Below, one piece after another: positions 45,016-52,624 of a stretch of DNA of 64,000 bases (positions are counted from its first letter, which is position 1; the number at the start of each line of letters is the position of its first letter). The position numbers and the translations under genes are program-made. Below the pieces are notes generated by a model that ran no database searches, was not told the DNA's origin, and was given only the letters and a program-made list of their open reading frames with translations. The DNA is from Roseibium algicola. Its GTDB lineage: Bacteria; Pseudomonadota; Alphaproteobacteria; Rhizobiales; Stappiaceae. Where the stretch lies: NCBI RefSeq assembly GCF_001999245.1, contig NZ_CP019630.1, forward strand, positions 4,741,001 through 4,805,000. Reading direction: 5' to 3'.

Positions 45016-45411
45016 GTGGCGAAAGCAATACATTCTATGATCCGTGTTCTGGAAGAGCACAGGTCTCTTTCCTTTTATGAAAAAGCATTCGGGCTGACCG
45101 TAGCGGATCGTCTGGATTTTCCCGATTTTACCCTGATCTACCTGCGCAACAGCGACTCCGGCTTCGAGCTGGAGCTGACCGTCAACAAGGGGCGGACAGA
45201 GCCCTATGACCTGGGCGACGGCTATGGGCATCTGGCGTTCAGTGTCGATGACCTCGACAGCGAACACGCACGCTTCGAAGCAGCAGGTCTCAATCCAAGA
45301 AAACTGGTCGATTTCGCACCGGCGGGAGACGTCATAGCGCGCTTCTTCTTCGTTGCGGATCCCGATGGCTATCAGATCGAGGTGCTTCAGCGCGGCGGTC
45401 GATACGAATGA
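45016..45411 (+). CDS. VOC family / lactoylglutathione lyase-like protein
   Basis: 131 residues from a GTG start with GGAG six bases upstream. Glyoxalase I metal ligands are in place: His in IHSMIRV, Glu in ELELT, His in YGHLAFSV and Glu in YQIEVLQ. This suggests a lactoylglutathione lyase (methylglyoxal detoxification) or a related VOC enzyme. It is the first gene of a three-gene operon with GDH3 and GMC genes. Confidence 0.85.
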   Translation: MAKAIHSMIRVLEEHRSLSFYEKAFGLTVADRLDFPDFTLIYLRNSDSGFELELTVNKGRTEPYDLGDGYGHLAFSVDDLDSEHARFEAAGLNPRKLVDFAPAGDVIARFFFVADPDGYQIEVLQRGGRYE

Positions 45412-45429
45412 ATTGAACGGGAGGAGAGC

Positions 45430-45954
45430 ATGAAAACCGAAAACAGTCCGAGAGGTCTGACCAGACGACAGCTTCTGGCCCGGGCGACGGCGGCAGGCGC
45501 TGCCTTCGTCACTGGGACCGGATTTCTGGCAGCAAGGGACGGCGCCTGGGCGACGGAGCTGACGGCACTCAAGCCGGACAGTTTCGCGACGCTGGTGCAG
45601 ATGGCGCGGGACATCTACCCGCACGACCATGTCGGCGACGAATACTATGTCATTGCCGTCAAGGGATATGACACGCCCGACCACGCCGAGGATATCGAGG
45701 CCGGTATCGAGGCCCTGAACGGAGCAGCCCAGGGGAGAGGGCATACTTCCTATCTTGCGATCGGCTGGGAGCGTGACAGGGCGGACCTGCTGCGGTCCAT
45801 GGAGGACAGCCCGTTCTTTCAAAGGGTCAGGGGCGGACTGGTAACGGGTCTCTACAATCAGAAAGCAGTCTGGCCGCTGTTTGGCTACGAGGGAGCTTCC
45901 TACGAACTGGGCGGCTACATCGACCGGGGCTTCAACGACATCAACTGGCTTTGA
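45430..45954 (+). CDS. Gluconate 2-dehydrogenase subunit 3-like protein (Tat-exported)
   Basis: 174 residues. The N-terminus TRRQLLARATAAGAAFVTG is a twin-arginine signal peptide. The remainder (FATLVQMARDIYPHDHVGDE) is the gluconate 2-dehydrogenase gamma-subunit family. The subunit is normally the Tat carrier and partner of the GMC flavoprotein encoded 17 bases downstream, giving a periplasmic dehydrogenase. Confidence 0.83.
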   Translation: MKTENSPRGLTRRQLLARATAAGAAFVTGTGFLAARDGAWATELTALKPDSFATLVQMARDIYPHDHVGDEYYVIAVKGYDTPDHAEDIEAGIEALNGAAQGRGHTSYLAIGWERDRADLLRSMEDSPFFQRVRGGLVTGLYNQKAVWPLFGYEGASYELGGYIDRGFNDINWL

Positions 45955-45971
45955 GCCTTAGGGAGGAAACC

Positions 45972-47543
45972 ATGGCTGCACCATTTGACCTGAATGACGA
46001 CACGGTTGTCGTCGTGATCGGAACGGGCGCCGGTGGCGGTGTGCTTGCCAACGAGCTGGCGCAGAAGGGCGTAAGTGTCGTGGCTCTGGAGGCGGGCGGA
46101 CGCTATCTTCCGGATGATTATGTCAACGACGAGTGGGAAAGCTTCGGGCAGCTTGCCTGGGTCGACCCCAGAACCACGTCGGGCGACTGGCGGGTTGCAA
46201 AGGACTTTTCCGGCCTGCCGGCCTGGATCGTCAAGGCCGTCGGGGGGACCACCGTTCACTGGGCCGGGGCGTCGATCCGCTTCCAGCCACATGAATGGAA
46301 GGCAAAAACGTCCTACGGCAACGTCCAGGGAGCCAATCTGCTCGATTGGCCGCTGGATGCGGAGGAAATGGATCCCTGGTACACGCTTGCCGAAACAAAG
46401 CTGGGCGTGACGCGCACAGGGGGGCGGGCCGGACTGCCGGGCAACAACAACTACCTGGTGTTCGAAAAGGGCGCCAAGGCGCTCGGCTACAAGGAAGTCC
46501 ATACAGGCCGGATGGCCATCAACTCGGCCGACTACGACGAGCGTATCGCCTGCCAGCAGACCGGTTTCTGTTTTCAGGGCTGCAAATGGGGAGCGAAGTG
46601 GTCCGCCGCCTACACGGATATTCCGCGGGGCGAGGCAACCGGAAATCTGGAAGTTCGCGACCAGGCCCATGTCGCACGAATCCTGCACGACGATGCAGGC
46701 AAGGTGACCGGGGTCGAATATTTCGACAAGGACGGCAATCTGCAGCTTCAGAAAGCCCGTGTCGTCTGCGTTGCCGGCAATTCCTTCGAAAGCCCGAGGC
46801 TGTTGCTGAATTCAGCGTCTTCCATGTTCCCGGACGGTCTTGCCAACAGCTCCGGCCAGGTCGGTCGCAATTACATGCGCCATACCACAGGCTCGGTCTA
46901 TGCCATTTTCGACCAGCCGGTGAAGATGTGGCGTGGAACAACGATGGCGGGGATCATTCAGGACGAAGCCCGTCACGACCCGTCCCGCGGCTTCGTCGGC
47001 GGATATGAACTTGAAACCCTGGCTCTTGGACTGCCGTTCATGGCGGCGTTCCTTGATCCGGGAGCGTGGGGCCGGGAATTCACAAGTGCGCTCGACGGTT
47101 ACGAGAACATGGCAGGCATGTGGATCGTCGGTGAGGACATGCCCCAGGAAACCAACCGGGTCACGCTCAATCATGATGTGAAGGACAGCTTTGGCCTGCC
47201 GGTTGCGAATGTCCATTTCGATGATCATCCCAACGACGTCGCAATGCGCAATCATGCCTACAAGCAGGGGATGGCCATCTACGATGCCGTCGGGGCGACC
47301 CGGACCTTCCCGACGCCGCCTTACCCGTCTACCCACAATCTGGGCACCAACCGGATGTCGGAAAATCCGCGGGACGGGGTGGTCAACCGCTGGGGGCAAA
47401 CCCACGACATTGCCAATCTGTTCGTGTCGGACGGGTCCCAGTTCACCACGGGCGCTGCCGAAAACCCGACCCTGACGATCGTGGCACTAGCCATCCGTCA
47501 GGCCGATCATATCGCCCGGGAAATGAGTGCCGGCAATCTGTAG
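45972..47543 (+). CDS. GMC family oxidoreductase (dehydrogenase large subunit)
   Basis: 523 residues from the ATG at 45972 with GGGAGGA upstream. FAD-binding GTGAGGG follows VVVVIG near residue 20. The C-terminal GMC block has HNLGTNRMS (substrate-base His), and NLFVSDGSQFTTGAAENPTL is the second FAD contact. It resembles gluconate/fructose/sorbitol dehydrogenase large subunits, and it has no signal of its own, relying on the Tat subunit. No cytochrome c subunit gene follows. Substrate unknown. Confidence 0.87.
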   Translation: MAAPFDLNDDTVVVVIGTGAGGGVLANELAQKGVSVVALEAGGRYLPDDYVNDEWESFGQLAWVDPRTTSGDWRVAKDFSGLPAWIVKAVGGTTVHWAGASIRFQPHEWKAKTSYGNVQGANLLDWPLDAEEMDPWYTLAETKLGVTRTGGRAGLPGNNNYLVFEKGAKALGYKEVHTGRMAINSADYDERIACQQTGFCFQGCKWGAKWSAAYTDIPRGEATGNLEVRDQAHVARILHDDAGKVTGVEYFDKDGNLQLQKARVVCVAGNSFESPRLLLNSASSMFPDGLANSSGQVGRNYMRHTTGSVYAIFDQPVKMWRGTTMAGIIQDEARHDPSRGFVGGYELETLALGLPFMAAFLDPGAWGREFTSALDGYENMAGMWIVGEDMPQETNRVTLNHDVKDSFGLPVANVHFDDHPNDVAMRNHAYKQGMAIYDAVGATRTFPTPPYPSTHNLGTNRMSENPRDGVVNRWGQTHDIANLFVSDGSQFTTGAAENPTLTIVALAIRQADHIAREMSAGNL

Positions 47544-47747
47544 TCCCGTGAGGGCCGGCTTCCGGAAGGCTGGGCTTTCAAAGCCCGGCCAACGCGGAGG
47601 TTCTGAATGGATTGCCGGGCTCGCACTGGGCCGGTGCTGAATATCTCATGGCTGCAAATCCTGCCCGCAGCTTGAGGACCCGCTGATCTCCGGTGGAGGC
47701 TTCCTCCGTTTCCGCTGGAGGAGGGCAGGTGAACGTTGCAGTCAAGA

Positions 47748-47780
47748 GAAAGGCCGCCGAGGTTACCCTGGCGGCCTTTC
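47748..47780. terminator. Bidirectional terminator between GMC gene and flaF
   Basis: An 11-bp perfect stem (GAAAGGCCGCC with its complement) and an 11-nt loop lie between convergent genes. The T-tracts are short. Confidence 0.65.
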
Positions 47781-47832
47781 TTGATCTTCTATCGTGTTTT
47801 CCGAGGCTGTTCTCGAACCGGCCGCACCGGGA

Positions 47833-48198
47833 TCAGGACCTCAGACCCTCGGCAATCGAACGATTGATGCTGATGAGGGTATCGAGCTTGTTTTCGTCGT
47901 CAGTCGTCATGACTGTCATGGTCTGCTTGAACACGAACACGCCCAGCGAGGCGATGTTGTTCTTGATGTCCTGAGGCAGTTCGCTTTCAGGACTGGTCGC
48001 GGACGTCACGAGAATTGTCCAGAGCTTGCGATTGTACACCAGGGCGTCATCTTTTTCCGCAAGCGAGGAATTTGCCCATTCATCCTTGATCAACTGAAGC
48101 CGGGCTGCGGCCTTCATCAGCAGATTCGCTTCCAGCTCCCTCGGTGACATCGCCACCTGGCTTGTTTTCTGGTAAGCCTGCGCTGCCTGTTTGTACAT
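47833..48198 (-). CDS. flaF: Flagellar biosynthesis regulator FlaF
   Basis: 121 residues with the family start MYKQAAQAYQ and the middle block LYNRKLW-like (VYNRKLWTILVTSATSPESE). FlaF is an alphaproteobacterial factor needed for flagellin synthesis and secretion that counteracts FlbT. Its first 119 bases overlap the 3' end of flbT in another frame. Confidence 0.85.
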   Translation of the reverse strand: MYKQAAQAYQKTSQVAMSPRELEANLLMKAAARLQLIKDEWANSSLAEKDDALVYNRKLWTILVTSATSPESELPQDIKNNIASLGVFVFKQTMTVMTTDDENKLDTLISINRSIAEGLRS

Positions 48199-48574
48199 GA
48201 CTGATCAGCGTCCCTTCGTACTCGATGAGCTTACGTGCTTCTTTCAGTGCTTTATAGAAGGCGCCGGTTAGTATGGCGTTACTAATCCTGGTGACAAAAG
48301 GGATCGTACTCGGCGCGGCTTTCACTATGTCATTGACGAGGCTGAAGTAACTCTCCTGTATCTTCTCCAAGTCAGTTGACAGATACATCAGCTGAACGGC
48401 CAGGTAGACCCGTTTGGCTGGTGTATCCGCAGTGGCCGGCGTGAGAATATCCTTTTCTCGCAGAATGGGAGCCTGGCCTTCGATAAAGAGGCGAGTGCGT
48501 TGATTGTCATTGGTGATAACGCTTTCCCCAATGATAATTCGCTCGCCCGGTTTCAGCTCGACCTTGAGCGCCAT
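48080..48574 (-). CDS. flbT: Flagellar biosynthesis repressor/regulator FlbT
   Basis: 164 residues. The N-terminus (MALKVELKPGERIIIGESVI), ILREKDILTP and RVYLAVQLMYLS follow the FlbT family. FlbT acts post-transcriptionally on flagellin mRNA by binding its leader in Caulobacter. The last ~39 residues (SHVQTGSAGLPENKPGG and beyond) are encoded over the start of flaF and are low-complexity, so the true family domain probably ends near residue 125. It is adjacent to the flagellin genes it would regulate. Confidence 0.83.
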   Translation of the reverse strand: MALKVELKPGERIIIGESVITNDNQRTRLFIEGQAPILREKDILTPATADTPAKRVYLAVQLMYLSTDLEKIQESYFSLVNDIVKAAPSTIPFVTRISNAILTGAFYKALKEARKLIEYEGTLISHVQTGSAGLPENKPGGDVTEGAGSESADEGRSPASVDQG

Positions 48575-48609
48575 TCCGTGACCTCCACGCAGAAGTATCG
48601 CTGTGAAAC

Positions 48610-48627
48610 GTTAACGAAATCGTTAAC
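48610..48627. promoter_or_regulatory. Perfect palindrome GTTAACGA-aa-TCGTTAAC upstream of flbT
   Basis: Two 8-base arms with a 2-base spacer lie 36 bases upstream of the flbT start, in the gap to flagellin 1. Two TTAAC elements sit in it. The spacing (TTAA-N8-TTAA) differs by one from the CtrA consensus, so the binding protein is open. Confidence 0.5.
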
Positions 48628-48666
48628 GATTTGCCCCCGATACCTTAATGATAACTGCCGCCGGTG

Positions 48667-50160
48667 TTAACCGAACAGGCTCAAGACGCTCTGATCTGCC
48701 TGGTTGGCCAGAGACAGAGCAGTCGAAGAAAGCTGCTGACGGGTTTGCAGCGCCAGCATGTTAGCACCTTCTTCGTTCATGTCCGCAATAGTTAGGTGGC
48801 CAGCGCCAACCTCCAGCGTGTTGATCAGATTTTGGGTGAAATCGGTCCGGATTTCCACAGTCGAAAGAGCCGTACCCATCGACCGGGCCGCATTGCGAAG
48901 CTCGTCGAGCGCCGCGTTGATGGCCTGAAGCGTTCGATCGATATCCGTATCCGACTTGAATTCGGACGGCGCTGCCGTCAGTGACACGATTCCTGTCGTC
49001 GATCCGAGCGTCGTTCGGTTGAAGTCGCTGTTGCTGCTGGAAATGTCGAAAGAGACTTCGCCGATAAGGCTGATGCTGCCGCCCGAGAAGGTGGCATCCA
49101 GGCCCTTTACGTTGTTGATGAAGGTCACGAGATCGCTGACCGTGGTTTCTTCGTCGATCTCCAGAGAGGCCGGCTCGAAGCCGTTGCCGTCGGTGATCGT
49201 GATCGTGTCGCCGGCCTGGAAGCCGCCGGAGGAGACCAGCGTTGCCGTGGAACTGAGAGGAGACACCGTCATCGTGGTCGTTGTGCCGCCGGTGTCGCCA
49301 CCGTCCGTCGCTGCGCCACCGCCGGTGTTGTCCTTGGAGATATAGAGAGCGTTGTCGAGACCGGACGTGATGGTGATGGAGTCCGTGGCTTCGTCAAAAG
49401 TGGCGTGAACGCCGTTCAGATCGTTCAATGCGTCCACGTAGTCCTGCACCGTGGTGATGTCGGTACCGACCGTCAGGTTGGTGGTGCCGGAGGAATCCGT
49501 GATGCTGACAACGTTGCCGGTTGCCCAGTCGGCGAGGTCCGTCAGATTCGAGGACGCCTGCAGGCCCGACAGGGAAATGGAGGTGGTGCCGCTGAAGAGG
49601 TTGAAGGACGACGTACCGGTGCCACCGGCATCCAGGTCATCCAGATTGAGACCATCATCTAGTGAAGTGTCTGTAAAATCTACCGGATTAACGGTCAGAT
49701 TCGAGGTGCTGTCCTCGTTGAAGATAACTTCCAGCTCGTTGCCGGCACCGGCAAGAAGGTTTTTGCCCTTGTAGCTGGAGTCCCGTGCCATATCCTCGAT
49801 CTGCTCGAGCAGATCGTTGTACTGGCTGGTGAACAGCTTGCGTTCGTATTCACTGGAGGTCTGCAAGGCCTGGTTCGCGATGGCCTTGGCCGATTCCACC
49901 AGTTTGGTAATCGACGTGATGCCCTTGTCCGCTGCCCGGATCGTCTGAACCGCCTGGCCCATGTTGTCCAAGAGGTTGGACAGATCACTCGCGCGGTCGT
50001 TCAGGGATTGTGCCGTGAAATAGGAGTTCGGATTGTCGAGCGCCGTGTTGACCTTCAGGCCCGTTGCCAGGCGCGTTTGCGTGATCGACTGCAAATCCGC
50101 CGTCTGTTTCAGCGACAGGAGATTGTCCCGGACAGCACTGGAGAGAACAATATCAGGCAT
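48667..50160 (-). CDS. Flagellin (copy 1)
   Basis: 497 residues with flagellin N-terminal D0/D1 (LSSAVRDNLLSLKQTADLQS, DNPNSYFTAQSLNDRASDL) and C-terminal D1/D0 (EEGANMLALQTRQQLSSTAL, ending SVLSLFG). The central region of about 230 residues is Thr/Ser/Gly-rich and differs from copies 2 and 3. It is the most divergent of the three tandem flagellins and its leader lacks the AGGAA hairpin. Exported filament subunit. Confidence 0.93.
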   Translation of the reverse strand: MPDIVLSSAVRDNLLSLKQTADLQSITQTRLATGLKVNTALDNPNSYFTAQSLNDRASDLSNLLDNMGQAVQTIRAADKGITSITKLVESAKAIANQALQTSSEYERKLFTSQYNDLLEQIEDMARDSSYKGKNLLAGAGNELEVIFNEDSTSNLTVNPVDFTDTSLDDGLNLDDLDAGGTGTSSFNLFSGTTSISLSGLQASSNLTDLADWATGNVVSITDSSGTTNLTVGTDITTVQDYVDALNDLNGVHATFDEATDSITITSGLDNALYISKDNTGGGAATDGGDTGGTTTTMTVSPLSSTATLVSSGGFQAGDTITITDGNGFEPASLEIDEETTVSDLVTFINNVKGLDATFSGGSISLIGEVSFDISSSNSDFNRTTLGSTTGIVSLTAAPSEFKSDTDIDRTLQAINAALDELRNAARSMGTALSTVEIRTDFTQNLINTLEVGAGHLTIADMNEEGANMLALQTRQQLSSTALSLANQADQSVLSLFG

Positions 50161-50376
50161 CAGACTTCACCGCTTTCCCTATTCAGGTCTCGCCAAAGGC
50201 AACATGCGGGTAATCCAAGTCGAGCATGCACCTTTGCCGTAAATCTAAATGGAAAGTTAATCACTGATGCACGTATTAACGTCCCGTAAATAAAAGTTAC
50301 CAAAAGGTTTCTTTTAAGATGTTGATTCTCAATGATAAAAAATTTCGGGTTCAGACAGTAATTCACGGCGTAAACG

Positions 50377-50405
50377 AAAACGGCGGACCAGTGGCCCGCC
50401 GTTTC
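50377..50405 (-). terminator. Terminator of flagellin 2
   Basis: The stem is built from AAACGGCGG-ACC and GG-CCCGCCGTTT with one mismatch and a 3-nt loop, with a T-rich tail on the minus strand. It starts 45 bases beyond the stop codon. Confidence 0.75.
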
Positions 50406-50449
50406 TGATGCTTGTCTGTGAGTCGTGCGTCCGACTGATTCTCTTTGAA

Positions 50450-51946
50450 TTAGAAGAGGGATAGCACGGTCTGGTCCGCCTGGGAGGCGAAGGACAGAGA
50501 GGTGGAAGCAAGCTGCTGACGGGTCTGAAGGGCCAGCAGGTTTGCACCTTCCTCGTTGGTGTCGGCCAGGGTCAAAAGACCTGCACCTTCCTGCAGAGTA
50601 TTGATCAAGGTCTTCGTGAAGTCTTGCCGGATCTCAACAGTCGAGAGGTTGGTACCGAATTCGGAAGCCTGGGACCGCAGGTTTGACAGACTGGTGTTCA
50701 ACCGGTCTATGACGCGGTTGATGTTCGTATCCGTTGCGAACCCACTGTCGGAGATCGCTTCGATCACGATGCCATCCGTGTCCGCGGTAAAGCCGGAGCT
50801 GTTGAAGTCCGTGTTGTCACTGGTCAGCGACAGGTCGGTTTCCGACGTGATGGTGATACGACCGGAGCCGTCATCGAACTTGGCCGAGACGCCGTTGAAG
50901 TCGTTGATGAAGTTTTCCAGGTCATCAACGGTGCTGTCTGCTTCAACTTCGAAGGTGCCGAGCTCGTAGCCGTTACCGTCCGTCAGCGTCAGAGTATCGC
51001 CAACCGCAAAGGAACCGGAGTCGATCAGGGCATCCGTGGTCGAAGAGAACGCAGTCGCGTCGACGAGGGTGCCTGCAAAGCTCGTGGTCGCAGAGCCGTT
51101 ACCACCGATGTAGAAGTCTTCATCGGAGTAGATGGTCAGTTCGCCCGTGCCGTTGTCGAATTCTGCACGAACACCGGCAATGGCGTTGAGGCCATCAACC
51201 AGATCCTGAACGGAAGCCGTCGAGGAAACACCACCGGAGAGCACGGCCGGGTTGGTGGCAGTGTCGTCGACGAAGGACAGGCTCTGGGTCGTGGAGATCA
51301 GAGTGGAGTCCGACAGGGTGGAGGAAGTGTTCAGGGCAGAACCGCCTGCATCCTGCAGGGTGATGACGGTCTTGCCGCCCTGCAGCTGCAGGGAAGAGGT
51401 TGCACCTTCGCCTTCTGCCAGGTCGGAAAGGTTCAGACCGGTGGACAGTGCGGTGTCGGTGTAGTCGACCGCTTCAATTGTCAGCTTGGAGGTCGCATCT
51501 TCGTTGAAGATGGTGGTCAGGTCGTTGCCGTCACCTGCAAGCAGGTTCTTGCCTTTGTACGAGCTGTCCTTGGCGACGTCTTCGATCTGTTCCAGCAGGG
51601 CGTTGTACTGTGCTGCGTAGGTTTTACGCTCGTACTGGCTCTGTGTCTGCAGGGCCTGGTTGGCCTTCGCCTTCGCGGTTTCAACCAGATCCGTGATGGT
51701 CTGAATGCCTTTGTCCGCGGCTTTGATGGTCTGCAGGGACTGGCCCATATCGTCCAGCAGGGTGCTGAGATCGCCTGCGCGGGAGTTCAGTCCGGATGCC
51801 GTGAAGAAGCTGTTCGGATTGTCCAGCGCGGAGTTCACCTTCATGCCGGTTGCCAGCTTGTTCTGGACGCCCGACATCAGGTCTGCAGTGGATTGAAGTG
51901 TGAGGAGGTTTTGCCGCACGGCGGCTGACAGCGTAATGTCACGCAT
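50450..51946 (-). CDS. Flagellin (copy 2)
   Basis: 498 residues from the ATG at 51946 (MRDITLSAAVRQNLLTLQST), with AGGAAAGG upstream; an ATG at 51970 would add 8 residues. Full D0/D1 ends are present. Central flagellin-IN-like units (SVQDLVDGLNAIAGVRAEFD) are almost identical to copy 3, including 251 identical bases. The leader hairpin at 51978-51994 may be a target of post-transcriptional control. Confidence 0.94.
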   Translation of the reverse strand: MRDITLSAAVRQNLLTLQSTADLMSGVQNKLATGMKVNSALDNPNSFFTASGLNSRAGDLSTLLDDMGQSLQTIKAADKGIQTITDLVETAKAKANQALQTQSQYERKTYAAQYNALLEQIEDVAKDSSYKGKNLLAGDGNDLTTIFNEDATSKLTIEAVDYTDTALSTGLNLSDLAEGEGATSSLQLQGGKTVITLQDAGGSALNTSSTLSDSTLISTTQSLSFVDDTATNPAVLSGGVSSTASVQDLVDGLNAIAGVRAEFDNGTGELTIYSDEDFYIGGNGSATTSFAGTLVDATAFSSTTDALIDSGSFAVGDTLTLTDGNGYELGTFEVEADSTVDDLENFINDFNGVSAKFDDGSGRITITSETDLSLTSDNTDFNSSGFTADTDGIVIEAISDSGFATDTNINRVIDRLNTSLSNLRSQASEFGTNLSTVEIRQDFTKTLINTLQEGAGLLTLADTNEEGANLLALQTRQQLASTSLSFASQADQTVLSLF

Positions 51947-51977
51947 CGAATTATCCCTTTCCTGGGTCAAATTTCAA

Positions 51978-51994
51978 CTGCTCTTCCTGAGCAG
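51978..51994 (-). promoter_or_regulatory. Leader hairpin of flagellin 2 with AGGAA loop
   Basis: In the mRNA, CUGCUC-AGGAA-GAGCAG forms a perfect 6-bp stem with a 5-nt loop, ending 31 nt before the AUG. Flagellin 3 has the same loop and spacing with an unrelated stem. Confidence 0.7.
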
Positions 51995-52012
51995 GTTGGG
52001 ACCGATCATCGA

Positions 52013-52040
52013 GCGTTAACCTTAATCAATGGTTAAACGC
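52013..52040. promoter_or_regulatory. Inverted repeat with CtrA-like TTAA-N7-TTAA upstream of flagellin 2
   Basis: GCGTTAACC (52013-52021) faces GGTTAAACGC (52031-52040). Within it, TTAA-TCAATGG-TTAA (52022-52036) has the spacing of the CtrA consensus. It lies 67-94 bases upstream of the start codon. Flagellin 3 has a related GGTTA/TAACC dyad. Confidence 0.4.
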
Positions 52041-52572
52041 TTGAAAAATAGGGTTATCAGGAGGTTAACGCCGTTTTGCGCCCTGTCTGAACTGTCAGGA
52101 CGATTGCCTTCAAGTGCCGAGGCAGGGTTCCAAAAAGTGCCAGTGTCTTTACTGCGAGGGCAGGGTGCCAGGTTACGGCGATAGGCATGCAAAGCCCGGA
52201 GTCCGGCGGGTTTTGTCCTCGTCGGGTTCTGGCGGGACAAGCGTTCTCAAAAAAATTCAATGCGAGGCGTCATGGGAGCCGGTGCCGGCCTTGCATGTTT
52301 GCGCTGGCGTCGAGAGAGGGCCCGAGCAGCCATGGCAATTTGAATGAATGGGCGCAGGCTGCGAGCTGCGTTTATATCCACCTGAGCCAGAATCTTAACG
52401 ATTGGGATCAGGCAAGGCTTTGAAACCGATGTTCGTGAAGAGGGGAGGATTCGGGCTGGGGGCGTGTCTTGGGAGTGAGCTTGGGGAGTGGGGCCGAATA
52501 TAGATGCGCTTAAAGTTTTCCGCGGGCGCGAACGGCTGGATCGGGAAACGCGCTTGAGGATCCGGAAACAAG
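52041..52572. other. Intergenic stretch between flagellin 2 promoter region and flagellin 3 terminator
   Basis: About 530 bases with no open reading frame of coding character on either strand, no tRNA and no strong repeat. I see nothing specific in it. Confidence 0.5.
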
Positions 52573-52597
52573 AAAAGCGGGCCGTGGCCCGCTTTCC
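52573..52597 (-). terminator. Terminator of flagellin 3
   Basis: A 10-bp perfect stem (AAAGCGGGCC with its complement) and a 2-base centre, with an A-run/T-run at the base. It begins 28 bases after the stop codon. Confidence 0.8.
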
Positions 52598-52624
52598 AAT
52601 GTCGTTCTAACCGAAATGTCTGGC

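Noticed and set aside
50161..50260. Sigma-54 promoter or AGGAA-loop hairpin before flagellin 1
   Set aside because: A TGG...TTGC pair is present but its spacing is too long, and no 6-bp hairpin with an AGGAA loop exists in this leader; only an imperfect larger stem can be drawn.
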